Position numbers and translations under genes: made by a program
DNA from: Panorpa germanica
Taxonomy: Eukaryota > Arthropoda > Insecta > Mecoptera > Panorpidae
Assembly: GCA_963678705.1 (NCBI GenBank)
Contig: OY783223.1
Location: forward strand, 4,154,001-4,218,000
Direction of reading: 5' to 3'
Length of the DNA: 64,000 nt
Notes under the pieces: generated by a model
Databases searched by the model: none
Told to the model about the DNA's origin: nothing
The model's input: the letters and a program-made list of their open reading frames with translations, nothing else
In this document: positions 22,682 to 34,577 of the stretch, in pieces
Position numbering within the stretch: the stretch's first letter is position 1
Layout of the letters: the number at the start of each line of letters is the position of its first letter

Positions 22682-23059
22682 TACATTCATATTCATTATA
22701 AATTGTTTTATTGTAGATTGCGAAAATATTTCTGGTCTTAATGTTCGACTCCAATATCTTCCAGTGCGTCTCAACATCTTGGTGGGTTGTCTTAGGCAAC
22801 TAAGAGGGGATGCTGTAAGAAGATACTGCTCTTATCAACTATGTATCAGTTCTTGAATGGAAGATAACATAAGTAAGATGTTAATTTATTATATAATATC
22901 AATTTTATTAAAGTTCATGGTCTTTAAATTTATAATCAAATTGATAAATGTCAAATTACTATAAATTTGCTTAACGGTGCCATCTTTGATATAAATCATT
23001 AACTTGTATGTTGTTAATATAGATTTCTACAATAACATCGCCAATATGGCGTTTTGTAA
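22682..23059. other. Spacer before the candidate micro-protein gene
   Basis: AT-rich with one less biased patch (22740-22850) that has no open frame or convincing splice sites. No gene supported; it could include the promoter of the candidate at 23060. Confidence 0.45.
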
Positions 23060-23703
23060 TGGCCGATGTTAATTTACGCCGTGAGTTGCTCGTGTTTTAA
23101 TATCATTTAATATTAAATGTGTGGTGTTATATAAATACGTTAATTAATAAATGAATTAGTGAAAGTGTATAAACGTTATATTTCATTGTTGCAGATAAGA
23201 TAACATGTTTTCTGTGACACTCTTCGTCGACTCACGAACCAGTATGTCACACCTGTGGAGGAACACCTAATGGTAAGCTTCTTTTACTTAATTAAATTAA
23301 TTATAAAGCAATATTACTTTTACTGCGCCTCTGATTGTTAAAGACACTTTTTATTAATATTATTATCTACTCCCTAAAAGAATTTCTATCTTCAAACAAT
23401 ACTATGCTTTTTGTTAGTATGCAATACAATACAAACTCCTATCCAGTACAAATAAAGAATTATTTTATTATAATGTCTAATATCTATTTATATTCATGTC
23501 TGTTATTTTATTTATAGTCCACTTTTAATTTTCCGTGTTGAACGATTGTAAAGTATCTGTAGCATTTTAGAAGAAAATAACTTCAGGCAAAATTAATTAT
23601 TATATATTTCTGTTCTATGCCTTTTCGTCCCCCGGGCTGTATTTTAAGTCTGTTAGGTATTGCATGTATTTGGATATGTAAAAGTAATATTGAATGAATA
23701 GTC

Positions 23704-24375
23704 TAAGGCCTCTTACATTGGAATCGACTACTTGTGACTACGTTTTTTTCAGTATGATATTTGGGATGTTCGCATTAGCACACTTTATCATAAGATGAAG
23801 ATTTTTTAATGTTTATCAATACATTCCTGTTGTGATATAATCACAGACGTAAGAACTGATGATTCTTTCACAACAGTGGTGTATTGATAAACATTAAAAT
23901 AGAAACTTCATTTCATTTTATGATTTATACGTATTTAGATGAAAATGCCGCTTCCTTTTTAGACGTGTATTGTATGTTGCCTTGTTCAGATTCGTGCAAG
24001 ACCACTATAAAGGGAATGTACGTACCCAGTAAACATTTTGGAGTCACTTTGACATCATATTGAAGATGTGTCATGATTTTTTTTGTCATAAAAGAGTTCA
24101 TTTATAGTTCAGCTCAAATTTTTCCTTATAAAATGTCTACTTTATCGGCTACAGATGGCGAAATTACTCCACCTGTCGGAATACAAATGAAGATAAAGTT
24201 GATGCGAACTATAATTGAAGTGAAATAGTGATAGAAACGTCACTAAATAGGGCACTTCACCAAATTGTTTACTGGGTATGAAATGCAGACTTATTCGATA
24301 CAGTGGTGTATTGATAAACATTAAAGTGCTAATGCATCTTCTACTGAAATAGTCGTAAATGTGAGAGAGGCCTTA
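23704..24375. mobile_element. Family H element with a nested family D copy
   Basis: Inverted ends of about 75 bp: the left reads AAGGCCTCTTACATT and, inward from the right end, AAGGCCTCTCTCACATTT. Both continue to GCATTAGCAC. Inside is a large imperfect palindrome (arms near 23804-23840 and 23867-23899, TTAATGTTTATCAATACA). Copy D2 interrupts it at 24025-24276. The AGGCCT...CTCA ends and a GTGTATTGATAAACATTAAA block relate it to family G at 54327. Confidence 0.75.
24025..24276 (+). mobile_element. Family D MITE, copy D2
   Basis: 252 bp with ends CCCAGTAAACA ... TGTTTACTGGG, close to copy D1. It is inserted inside family H, so it is younger than that element. Confidence 0.9.
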
Positions 24376-25050
24376 TATTATTTGTCTTGCTCACCTGTGT
24401 GTATTTTCAATAGGCTGTGTTATAATTTAGCCAGATGTAAAATGTATATTTGACTGATTTATTCTGTCTAACAGTTTGTTGTGTTCTTAAGTGGGGTGAA
24501 ATGAATATTATAATAAACCTCTGTGCATAAATTATGTATGAATACTATGAAAATATACTCAGGGCTTAATTTGTTATAATATTATTTTCATCCCACGTAA
24601 GAGTGTAAAAAATTAAAAACAGAATATTCAAATATAATTCTCCCCAGTCATTAGACAGGCTTTGTTTGTCGTAGAAAAATTTAAGTCATTACGAAAATGT
24701 TGGACAAAGATAGTGGGCAGGCACGTCTCTAAATGTATAACACATATTCGTATTGAATACACAGGTCTTCTAAAGACTTACAATATATTTATCCAGAAAA
24801 CTTAAGGATAGTAAAAGATATGACATGCGATTTTTCTAAGTCCATTTTTTTTTAATTTCAGTTACTGGAAGTTTCTGGAAGAAGTCTTCGTCAATGAAAT
24901 AATAAAAATATATAAATTTTATAAGTTTTTGTGCATTAAAGTTGATATATAAATATGTATGTAAATAAAATTAAAAAAAAAAATAAAAATATTTTTCGAA
25001 AAATTTAGCAAAAGTGAGTTTTCTTTTTTTATTTAAAGCAAGGTTTTTTT
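24376..25050. other. Spacer including the last exon of the micro-protein candidate
   Basis: AT-rich. It contains exon 3 of the candidate (24862-24902), followed by A-rich sequence and an AATAAA at 24965-24970. No other supported feature. Confidence 0.5.
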
Positions 25051-25074
25051 TTAATTTCCAGCGAGGGTGGGATG

Positions 25075-25263
25075 TGTCACCAGGGTGAAGGGGGGGGGGG
25101 TATCGTTGCATATTGGCTCGGGGTGTGTGTGTGGCGTGTGGCTGAGGGGGGGGGGGGCGACGTATTTAGATTTTTTTTTTTCAGCGCGGGGTTTTGGGAA
25201 CGAACGCGGGACCTACGGAATACGGGGCAACGAGCTAGCCGCTGAGCCACGGTGGCTCTTGCT
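25075..25263 (-). mobile_element. tRNA-derived SINE-like sequence
   Basis: Read on the minus strand from 25263, the sequence starts GAGCCACCGTGGCTCAGCGG. TGGCTCAGCGGCTAGC resembles a pol III A box and GCGTTCGTTCCC a B box, with tRNA-like spacing. It continues into an A-run, C-runs and a CA-rich tail. The C/G homopolymers (25090-25099 and 25146-25157 on the plus strand) lie in this tail. Local GC is far above the surroundings. It is a single copy in the window, so family status is inferred from the pol III boxes. Confidence 0.5.
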
Positions 25264-25354
25264 GGTATAAAATTAAAACTTATATTTATATGATGTTGTC
25301 TGTATAAGTATATATATATATTATATATAGACAAATCAATATTGTTAGACGAGA

Positions 25355-25649
25355 TTAATATATAGTATATGTATAGGGTTACCGAAGGTAACCCTATACA
25401 TATACTATATATTAAGGATGCCGGAGGCATCCAGTGCCCGCTTCGAGGGCACTAGGCAAACGCTACGCGTTTGCCATGGCACCCTACGGGTGCCATGTAG
25501 TCGCCTTCGGCGACTAGGAGGCATCCAGTGCCCGCTTCGCGGGCACTAGGCAAACGCTGCGCGTTTGCCATGGCACCCTACGGGTGCCATGTAGTCGCCT
25601 CCGGCGACTACATTAAAATTGTAAAGCCGTCAGGCTTTACAATTTTAAT
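25355..25649. repeat. Array of abutting 21-nt hairpins between two long palindromes
   Basis: The left palindrome is 25355-25415: perfect 29-bp arms around the loop GAA. Small hairpins follow: 25417-25433 (7-bp stem, loop GGA), 25433-25453, 25455-25475 (GGCAAACGC/GCGTTTGCC, loop TAC), 25476-25496 (ATGGCACCC/GGGTGCCAT, loop TAC) and 25497-25517 (loop TTC). A second set is at 25527-25547 (AGTGCCCGC/GCGGGCACT, loop TTC), 25549-25569 (loop TGC), 25570-25590 (loop TAC) and 25591-25611 (GTAGTCGCC/GGCGACTAC, loop TCC). The array closes with 25612-25649 (17-bp arms, 4-nt loop). The two sets are a tandem duplication of about 91 bp. The core is GC-rich, in sharp contrast to both flanks. The 62-codon ORF over it is a by-product of 21-nt units. 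Confidence 0.95.
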
Positions 25650-25842
25650 TAACGTACTTAATTATTATAAAAACGCAAAAAAAATGCGACGCCTACCCCT
25701 GCCTTTACTCGAGTAGCTCTAACGCTACACTGAGAAATATTTATTGCAACATGCTATATATACTTTATTTTGAGTAGTCGATAAATTTTTTATTTCATTT
25801 CACCATAACTACATCGTCATCTATATTGCCAAATTGGAACTA

Positions 25843-26130
25843 AGTAGCAAATGGGTTATGATATAGGATAGATAACTGTCGCCATCTAATTTATAAAACA
25901 TAAACCAATGAGTAAAGGGTTGTGATCTAGGATAGATTACTGTCGCCATCTAAATTATAAAAGCGGAACCAAATACATCTGGTTATAATCTTCGCTAAAC
26001 AACTCTGCCATCTATTTTATAAAACCATAAGTTTAAGAAACCAAAATGGTTGTTACCTTTGATAAATAACTACTGCCATCTATCTTATAAAAGCTTAACA
26101 TTCAGAATGGTTACTGTCTTTGCTAACAGA
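25843..26130 (+). repeat. Degenerate tandem repeat of about 65-75 bp, four to five units
   Basis: The motif AACTGTCGCCATCTAA then TTATAAAA recurs at irregular spacing, decaying rightwards to TACTGCCATCTATCTTATAA. Each unit includes a GGTTATGAT- or GGTTGTGAT-like lead. Non-coding. Confidence 0.7.
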
Positions 26131-26288
26131 TCATAAAGATAACATTTATTTAATGTATATATCAATTACAATATTCGTATTACGTTTATTTTAAAGACCC
26201 AACCGACGATATATATATAAAAATATATATATTTAATATTTATATAATATATATTACGATATATATATATATATATTTACTATGTATA

Positions 26289-26503
26289 GTTCAAATTACG
26301 AGAGTTCGGTTATATCATACTTAGAAGAGGTTATAAGAGCTGCATAATGATAGGATAATGAATTTTTATCTTATTCGTTCCTATAACCTTAATAGAAAAA
26401 TAATTGAGTAAGTGCTATTTCGTTGTATCAGCAGTTTAGACCCCACAATTTGTTTTAAATATGAGTCGCCGCCGAACTCTTGTTATTTGAACTATATATA
26501 CAT
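26289..26503 (-). mobile_element. Family B MITE, copy B2
   Basis: About 215 bp. The ends AGTTCAAATTACGAGAGTTC and GAACTCTTGTTATTTGAACT are inverted. The internal ATAATGAATTTTTATCTTATTC and ACCCCACAATTTGTTTTAA blocks match B1. Ends are more decayed than in B1. Confidence 0.88.
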
Positions 26504-28029
26504 ATATATATTTATTTACTAGGTATATATATGTTTACTATGTATATATGTACCACAGGGTGTCCTATCGCCCACAACTGTTAATTTACGTGCATGTTAT
26601 ACACGTATTTTCACCTACAAAAATATCCGCATGTGTGGGGGCACTTCACCACTCCTGTTACAATGAAGAACAATTAATACATGAATATATAATACATTAA
26701 TGCCAGGCTATATTTTTAATTCAACTTTCTCGACCAGCAGGATCTCCAGAAGCTTTTGTATTCACTTTCTTCTTTTCCAATTTTAATTATTTCACCAGTA
26801 GATGAAGTAAACATTTTCCAAAGTAATCATATAGAATATACTTTCACATAACCTTCTGAACGTGGTGGTGATAATGATCGAAACAATTTAGTTTTATAAT
26901 CCACTTAAATAGAACTCCAAAATTCTGTCATATGAAGTAGCTACACATAGCCTACACTTTATTTTAATAATTATTAAAGAAATAAAATTAATAATTAAAA
27001 ATACTATGTATTGATTCATGGGCCGCACATCTCAACTATCGATGGGCCATGCTCTGTTCTTAGTCTACCTTATTAAAATATTTAGTCAAACAATACCTCT
27101 ATCATGTACTTTACAGGATATCATTTCCAAACGTCTCAAAAAATATTAAATATATCTTTGTTGCTAAAACTGTTTCCTCCAATAGAATTATATTATTAAT
27201 GGTAAATGAAATGACCTCTTTAACTAATTCATTTTTGTAAGTTTATAGAACATAATTATGTTTGCACACAAATAACATTTGCAAAATTTAGTTTTATTCA
27301 GATGTCGTATACTAGTATTTGATCAACATTTTGTTGTTTTAATTTATTTCTTGCAATCATACTCTTTAAAATAACTACATAATATACAAAAATGTATTAA
27401 TTTCAAAAACATTCCTGTAGTTAGTTTCTTTCTACGCACCAACAAATTTTGAACGAAGGAAAATATATACAAAGATTCAAAATTAGCAATAGAATTACAT
27501 AATAACTCAGATTAAATTCATACAACTCTTTATCCAAATTGTGTGTTTATTTTCCATTGTTAGGTCAATGTATTATTTATAAAAAAGAAATCATTTCTTC
27601 GGTTACACTTCTGCAGATGCTATATTTTGTCACATTGCGTTACTGTATTAATAAATAATTTATGTAATAAAATAAACTACATCTTCTTAATAGCATCAAA
27701 ATAATTTTAAATGTGTCCAAAACGTATAATTTTATTTTATAAAATTTAATCAGATGATTTCTACGGTTTTATCTAATAGCTAATTTATTGCATCTTTGTG
27801 ATTTACAATTCATTTAATCACAAGCTATGTTACAATTAAATTTATCATTAAAGGTTATATTCTAATAACTACATTCTTTACACACTACACATAAATGCTA
27901 TATTTTTGTCTAGCAACTTTTACTTGTTGGAGGATTTAGTTGAAATTAAAGCATCATTTAAAAAATTAATTGTTTGTTAATAATTGTAAAATTAAAAATA
28001 ATCATGATCCATAAAACTTCTATTCACAT
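26504..28029. other. Intergenic region and probable Pep 3' UTR
   Basis: AT-rich without credible ORFs. The right part is presumably the Pep 3' untranslated region; TTTATT (AATAAA on the minus strand) occurs at several places, for example near 27546. The true cleavage site cannot be chosen by eye. Confidence 0.45.
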
Positions 28030-31000
28030 TTATTTAACTTCCTCCTCTGTAGCTTCTTCTTTCGAATCAGTAACTTCATCCACTGTCGGACTTTCCTTCT
28101 CTGATTTAATTACATTTTGGGATTCTTCTGTCCCTACTTCAGCACTTTTTTCATCGCTGAGGACTCCTTTTTTGTCACTATATTTGAATCGGTCATATCT
28201 AAAATATTTTTGAACATATTACTGATTTGTTAACTGGATTTCGAAGATTGTTTCAATATTTTTTAACTGATAAAAATCTTGTCTCATTAGACATTTTATT
28301 TTTAAATCAGTGAATGAACATTTCACCTGCCAGATATTGCCCTCGAATCATCTTCATCATCACTGGATTTACTTGGTTCCACTTCTCGTAATAATTCTCC
28401 TAAATCTTTATCAACATCTGCCCAAAGTTTATCCTCACCAGTTTCTTCTTCATCTGCTACGGAACCATTTTCAACTAGAGATTCGTTAGCCACAGTTTCT
28501 TTTTCTACTGAAGCGGCTGAAGTATTTGCTGCAGATTCATCGTCAGTTTTTTCAGCTATACAAACAACAAAACGAACACGGGTCACATTACTAACACACA
28601 CACAAAAACTCTGTTTATTTTTATTTCAATAATTTTGCCATTTGACCATTGAGCTCAAGTATCATCAGGAATTAATAAAGGTATATTGTTATTACCTTTA
28701 TCCTTCTCCTTGGCTTCTTTGGCTTCCTGATTCTTCCTGTGAATGCGTTCTGCTTGACGCCTCAAGGCTTTATCATCTCTATACCGCACATATTTCTGCA
28801 GATGACTTCGCGTTCGGCAATGTTTCTTTAATGCTGCTTCCAATTCTTCCTTTCTTGGCAAATACATACGACATAGTTCACAGTAATATACTTCAACCTT
28901 TTTAACATGTTCATTTCCAACGTTTATTTCAACTTTAGGAATCTTTGCTTTATCTTCAGATCCGTCCTTTTCAGTATCTTCATCGTCGTTTTCATCATCT
29001 ACTTCTACATCAAAAATAAATATACTTGAATAATTGTATATAAAATTAATAACACATTATATTCTGCAATCTTACCATCCACATCTCCTACCGAATCGAG
29101 GGTCATGAAATTTTCGAGATCCAATTCTTTAATCTCATCATCTCCACTAGCTGTAGCTTCGACCTCGTCGGTTGGACCGTTCTTTAATCCTTCTCTGGCT
29201 TTACGCTAAAAATAACAGACAAAAAACAACAGATTTAGTCACAAAATTTAAAATGTTATACAAGACTTTAGATATACTAAACTAATCTAATCTAATACCT
29301 GTTCAACTGTTTTACAACGGTATTTTACCTTGATATGTTCAAGGGAACACATGTGCCCCTCATAGAGCATGGGGCTCTTGAAAGTGATGTGACAAATCCT
29401 GCAATAAGGCATTAGGAACTTCTTCATATTTCGATGAGCTTCCGAGGTCTGATGCTTAGCTTTGAGTTGTCTAAAAACAATTACAATTTTACAGAAATAG
29501 ATATTGTGAATTTTTACAAATGATTCGTTACAAATAAATACCTGTAATTCAATTTGCATAACGGGCAGAATTGAGTTCTCAAAGAGCTTTCTTTAGCTTT
29601 TTCGTCAATGTCTCTCTGAGCGTTACGTTGCGATAAACGCATTCGTGCAAGTTGAGCTTTCTGCTTCAAAGCTAATCGTCTCATTGCATTAATGTGTCGA
29701 GTTGAATGAAGGTGAACAGCATATTCCTAAGAGCAAAATGATTTACTTGTCAATGTACAAGATTACAAGTCTCCATTAAGTTTAAAGAATAAGTAACTAC
29801 CTTAAAAGTGACACATTTTGAAGTACAATGTGTGCAAGTTAAGCGAATAAACGATCTTCCGGTGTAACGACTACGAGGAAGTTTCTCTCCAGATTTAGTG
29901 GTTGGAGTTTTCTTTTCGCCATTCTCAACTTCTTCTCCAGAAGCAATGGCATCTTCTTTATCCGTTGCTTCATCAGCACTTTCTGTTTCTGTTTTTATAG
30001 CTTTCGGTTCTTTTTTAGGCGTTAATTTAGGTTTAACTACTTCCTTTTCTGTTACAGCAGGTTCCTCGGTTTTTTTCTTCTTTTCTTTCTCCTTCTCTTC
30101 TTCTTCCATTTCAGCATCCCAATCTTCTTCTTTTTCAGAAGGATCAGGTGATGATCCTGATGCACGTTTCTTAAGGGAACTAGACATATTGATGTTAGCA
30201 TTGAAATATATTCTTTGATGATCAAAAACCAAATTAAAAGAAAAATATATTGAAAGAATTAAATTATAGTATATTTATGTCATAAAAGGAATGATGGTAG
30301 CATATTACTTTCTCTGTTTTCAGCGATTTATTATCTTTTTGTCTCCAAGTTCTTTTTTTTTTTTTGTTTCGTAAGTTATATTTATAAAATACCTGATCTG
30401 CATTTTTCCTTAACTTGATTTATGAAGTGTTCAGTTGAAATTTAAAGCGAATTGTAAATTGTTGTTGTTCAACCATAATTAAAGAACTATTATCCGTCAC
30501 TAATTCATCTTCAAATTGAAATTTTTCTTAATTACTGTTAATTGTCGTATAGAATATTATTATAACTGTTTGGTTTTGCTTAAACCCGTAAAATTCGTAA
30601 CATTTTCCTTCCAAAAAATCAACATTAAAAATAGAATTCATAAATCAAGGTAGAACAACTGTAAATATATTTTTTTTCGACATTCTGTTCGCAATGTTTC
30701 AGTAATTAGTTTTATAATTCGTCTACATTAGCCCACAGACGAACCTGGACCTGTGATCTACTTTCCAGTCGTTTCCCTCAACAGTTGCAGTACTAGTATC
30801 GTTATCGTTATCAGTTATCAGTATAGTAAACCATCATGTAGAATTCAAAGTATATTCAAAGTGATTCTAGTTTTAAAAATTACCTTCTCATTTTTTGTAT
30901 TTTAAGACGTCTGGCGTAATCGTGCGACTTTGTAGAGATAACTCGCCGTCTTATATGGTATGTGTCATTGATTCTACGTCTGCCAATCACGTCAGACCTT

Positions 31001-32558
31001 CTCAGCGAGCCCCTACCCCGAGCTCCACGGGATGATATACGCCCTCTGAATGATCCCCGACGTGGGGGTAGACTCGACGGAGGCGGCATTGAAGACTCTG
31101 GTTTCCTGTACGATGTATCCCGCACACGGAACTCCTTTGGTGATCTAGGACGTTCACTGCTGTATCGTCTATCACTATTTCCATAACTGGAACTATTTTC
31201 GTAACGGGGCGTGCTGTAGTCGCCGGAACCGCCGCCGCCTCCGTATCCGCCGTCTGACCGTCGAGAACTAGATCCCTATTATCAAGTAACTTATTTTTAT
31301 AATTTCATTCGTATATATGCCGCCAGGGGTTTCACCATTAATTAATGGACCTTATGGAGCTCGCAAATTATTAATGTTTTTTTTATATAATTTCTGACAC
31401 ATTGGGGACCATTCTCTGGTTGCCCCAAAACTAAAGCAAAGTAATTAAGGTCACAGTGCACATTGTTACCAATAAATCTTCCTCTAAAATTGACTAATTG
31501 AGTTTCCGATTTATATTAGCAATAATCTTTAGTGACTTATAGAACTTTGTATGGAATGAACAATGAATCTTGTTTCGTTAGCTGCTTCCAAACTCCGTTA
31601 CATCTATTTAAACATTTACATCTGTAAAGCTCATAAATTAACAAAAGATAATAAATTTTTGCAGGATATGGATTCGTTCAGACTTGTCGTGCAAATCTTT
31701 GCATTTAATCTGTCATACACCCAAATATATTGTGTATATATTGTTTTGAAATATTTCATGCTCGTATATGTATATACAGAAAATATATTTTTTCATCAGT
31801 TTCTCACAGAACAGCAATGTAAGATCTGCTTTTAAAAGAAAAAAATCTAAAACATCTCAAACGTCATCAATAATGTACCTGATCCGTTCTCATTCGCTTC
31901 CTGTCTGGAGATCCTCGACTGTGATCTCTTGAAGAGGAATATGGCCCTTCCTGAAAATAATAAATAGGGTTAGGAACACTTTACAAGCATTGTTTCACAT
32001 AGATAAGATTTTTAAATGCACATTGAATAACTTACAGGTCTGTACGTTGATGATGGTCTTCTATAGGTATCATCGCGACCTCTAGTCGAACTGGAATATC
32101 TTTCTGAAGATGCTGCAGGGTACCGTGCTCGAGAATCAAATGAACTTGAAAATGATGACGAATTATTTCCTGGGTATCGGCCACGAGAGCTACTGGATGA
32201 AGAAAAACTTCCACGATCACTGTATGATGCAGAACCACGATATGAACTACCTCCACCACGATATGAAGAGCTCGAACCACGATATGAGCTGCCTCGAGAA
32301 CTGTATCCACGTCCTCTACCCGACATTGTGCTAAAAATTAAATTTAATTCATAACCTATTTGTTATATTTAAATGTCAAATACCATCGACAATACTATTT
32401 AACCATACATATATCGTTTATACTTTTATTTAAAGACGAATTAATCAAAAATCAACGTATTTGCATATTAATACGTTTCGATAGGGCACAAACGATAGAT
32501 ATTTGGATAGAAAGTTTTATTCAAGAAAAAAAACATACCTTCCCCTGTAGTAGCTCAT
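28030..32558 (-). CDS. Pep: Zinc finger protein on ecdysone puffs (Pep) homologue, 11 exons
   Basis: Exons on the minus strand: 32558-32539, 32330-32036, 31950-31879, 31275-30884, 30179-29801, 29726-29542, 29470-29299, 29205-29076, 29004-28696, 28555-28327 and 28198-28030. All junctions are GT-AG and in phase, giving 783 residues. The N-terminal third is an Arg/Gly/Ser-rich RNA-binding-type region (RGRG, SYRG repeats). An acidic/Lys-rich linker follows (about 261-350). Then come four C2H2 fingers of the matrin/U1 kind: C375-C378-H391-H397, C440-C443-H454-H460, C471-C474-H487-H493 and C590-C593-H610-H616. The tail is acidic. Drosophila Pep binds nascent RNA/RNP at ecdysone-induced puffs; this order of domains and YVRYRDDKALRRQAERIH fit that family. 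An alternative start is the ATG at 32326 in exon 2, nine codons in. Confidence 0.88.
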
Positions 32559-32599
32559 TCTTGTGGATACTACAAGGAAAATAAGTGTCGAATTACAAA

Positions 32600-34577
32600 G
32601 AAAACAAAATGGTTGACATTTTTAGTGTAAATCAATTCAATATCAATTAGGAAAACTAAATATATATATGTATATTTTATTTATTTATAAAAAATAAATA
32701 TCTTTAAGAAAGAGTATCTTAGAAATATTATATAAAAGAAAATATGAAGATGTGGCATACTATTCGAATTACATGTCTGCCGGCATACCAAACATACCGA
32801 TATATTTAATACATACAATAAAGATATTAAAACAATTTGATTACCTTGAACAAAATATATTGTAGTATTTATTATTTGTAGATAGTTTATAAACTATTAG
32901 CACTTAAACAGATCTTTTATATAGATAAAAAAAACAAAATTTAGAAACACAAAATTACGAGAACACTATTTGCTTATTTGTTTGATGGCGTTTGGCATGG
33001 TTCTTTTATCGATCACGGAAGAACAGTGTTGCTAGATATGCAAAAGTATAGACCAGAGATAATACTAGAGACATAGTTTTGAATGGTTATATTCATGGGG
33101 GATAAAAAACATATTAAAAGTAAGATGTAATAACGTATAATGAAAACAATACAAGTATACAAACTATATTAATTTTATATTATAATACATAATAACATAT
33201 TTAAAATATAAATGAATTTAAAACTTATACCTCTGGCAGCACTATTATAATATTCGTACTTCACCACCTACTAGATTATACTTTTCAGCTTTTATAAAAA
33301 TAGCGGGTGAAGATTGCAATTTAAAAACATAAATTAGATTCTTAAATGAATTAAAAATGATAACTGGTTCATGTTATCTTAAATATGATAGTATACATGT
33401 ATTCTAATTTTATCAAAAAATATGAAGGGAGCTTCTGATAAACAGCTTATCAGAATACTTTAAAATATAATATGGTCAGTGCTGATGTCACAAAGATAAA
33501 ATTTATCAGCGAAATTAAATATATTATTCTTATAATTAATAAAAAAGATTTAGTTGTGTGAAAGATATAGCACGGTTCCCTTAAAATTTAAGTATATTTA
33601 CCGGTATTATACAAATTGTAAGTAATTATTTTTATATTGCATTTTCTCATTCAAATATCAGTGCCATCTATTAACGAATATATATAACATAATTTTAATC
33701 TCTCATCTATGATTTTATGTAAAAATTAATATCCTACACAAATATTATTTAATGAAAAATCATCTTTAATACATTTTTTGAGCCTGTAATATGGCGCAAT
33801 ATGTATCGCAAACTATTCTGTACAATGTATAGCAGTTCTGTTCTGCCAAAATATTTAAGTAGTATAATTTCTTTCCTGCTTTTTCAATGGAACTCACTTA
33901 TACTCAAATTTATTTTGATTAATATTTCTTAAGCCGATCACACTCTGTTCTTTGAAAGAGTTTAAGTATGATTCTGTAATATGATTTTAGATAAAACTGA
34001 ATATATATATTTATTGAATCTAATAAAACTATTATTCAAAGAAGAGTCTTTCAACTCTCGGTCGAACTCAAGGTCGCTGAAATGTTTTTCGAATCACCCC
34101 AAAGTATAGGTGTTTATTATAATTATGTGACCCATTATCCCAAAGTATATTTGTATTCTAAAATATTACCCCCATCTAGTCTTAAATTCTAGAGAAATAT
34201 ACTTAAATTAATAATAGTTTTTATGGAGACAGCCAATATATATTAACAATAGATATTGAACTGAATGCGATGAATTTCTTGCGATTAATTAGTGGGGTAC
34301 CGTTTGCAGAGGTTAAATTTGTACGTGAATCAACACACGTAATTTTTTAATAACTTTACTTTTATTTGACATATCGCTATATAAAATTTATGAGCAATTA
34401 GTGATTCTAATCAATTATTGATAAATTTAATTGTATATTTTAATGTGAAAAACTGCTGATAAATATTTATTCAAAATTAGCAGTGCCTTTCAGAGAAAAT
34501 TTAAAGCACGGGGTAACTGATACTTGGGTATTATTTGGTATCAAAATCACATTGTTTTCGAGATATCATCAATTTAA
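32600..34577. other. AT-rich intergenic region upstream of Pep
   Basis: Upstream and promoter side of Pep, then featureless AT-rich DNA. No ORF of note and no repeat with another copy in the window that I can see. Confidence 0.5.

Larger units (their letters stand above)
23060..24902 (+). pseudogene. Candidate three-exon micro-protein with an in-frame UGA
   Basis: Exons 23060-23081 (donor GTGAGT), 23195-23272 (acceptor TTGTTGCAG, donor GTAAGC) and 24862-24902 (acceptor TTTAATTTCAG) join to 46 codons plus TAA, in one frame except for a single TGA at codon 15. The protein begins MADVNLRHKITCFL. After the UGA comes HSSSTHEPVCHTCGG and it ends GSFWKKSSSMK. Cys12, the UGA codon (15), Cys25 and Cys28 are spaced like a CxxC...CxxC zinc ribbon. 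The TGA may be a point mutation of a Cys codon (pseudogene), a selenocysteine, or a sign that the exon chain is coincidental. No SECIS element is evident by eye downstream. Intron 2 carries families H and D. No homologue recognised. Confidence 0.35.

Noticed and set aside
25528..25716. 62-codon ORF over the hairpin array
   Set aside because: 21-nt modules keep any open frame open; composition mirrors the palindromes.
28642..28905. Plus-strand ORF opposite a Pep exon
   Set aside because: Shadow of the exon with the fourth zinc finger; the minus strand fits a spliced gene.
32032..32310. Second minus-strand frame in the RG/Ser-rich Pep exon
   Set aside because: Frame does not join neighbouring exons; the frame starting MSGRGRGY does.
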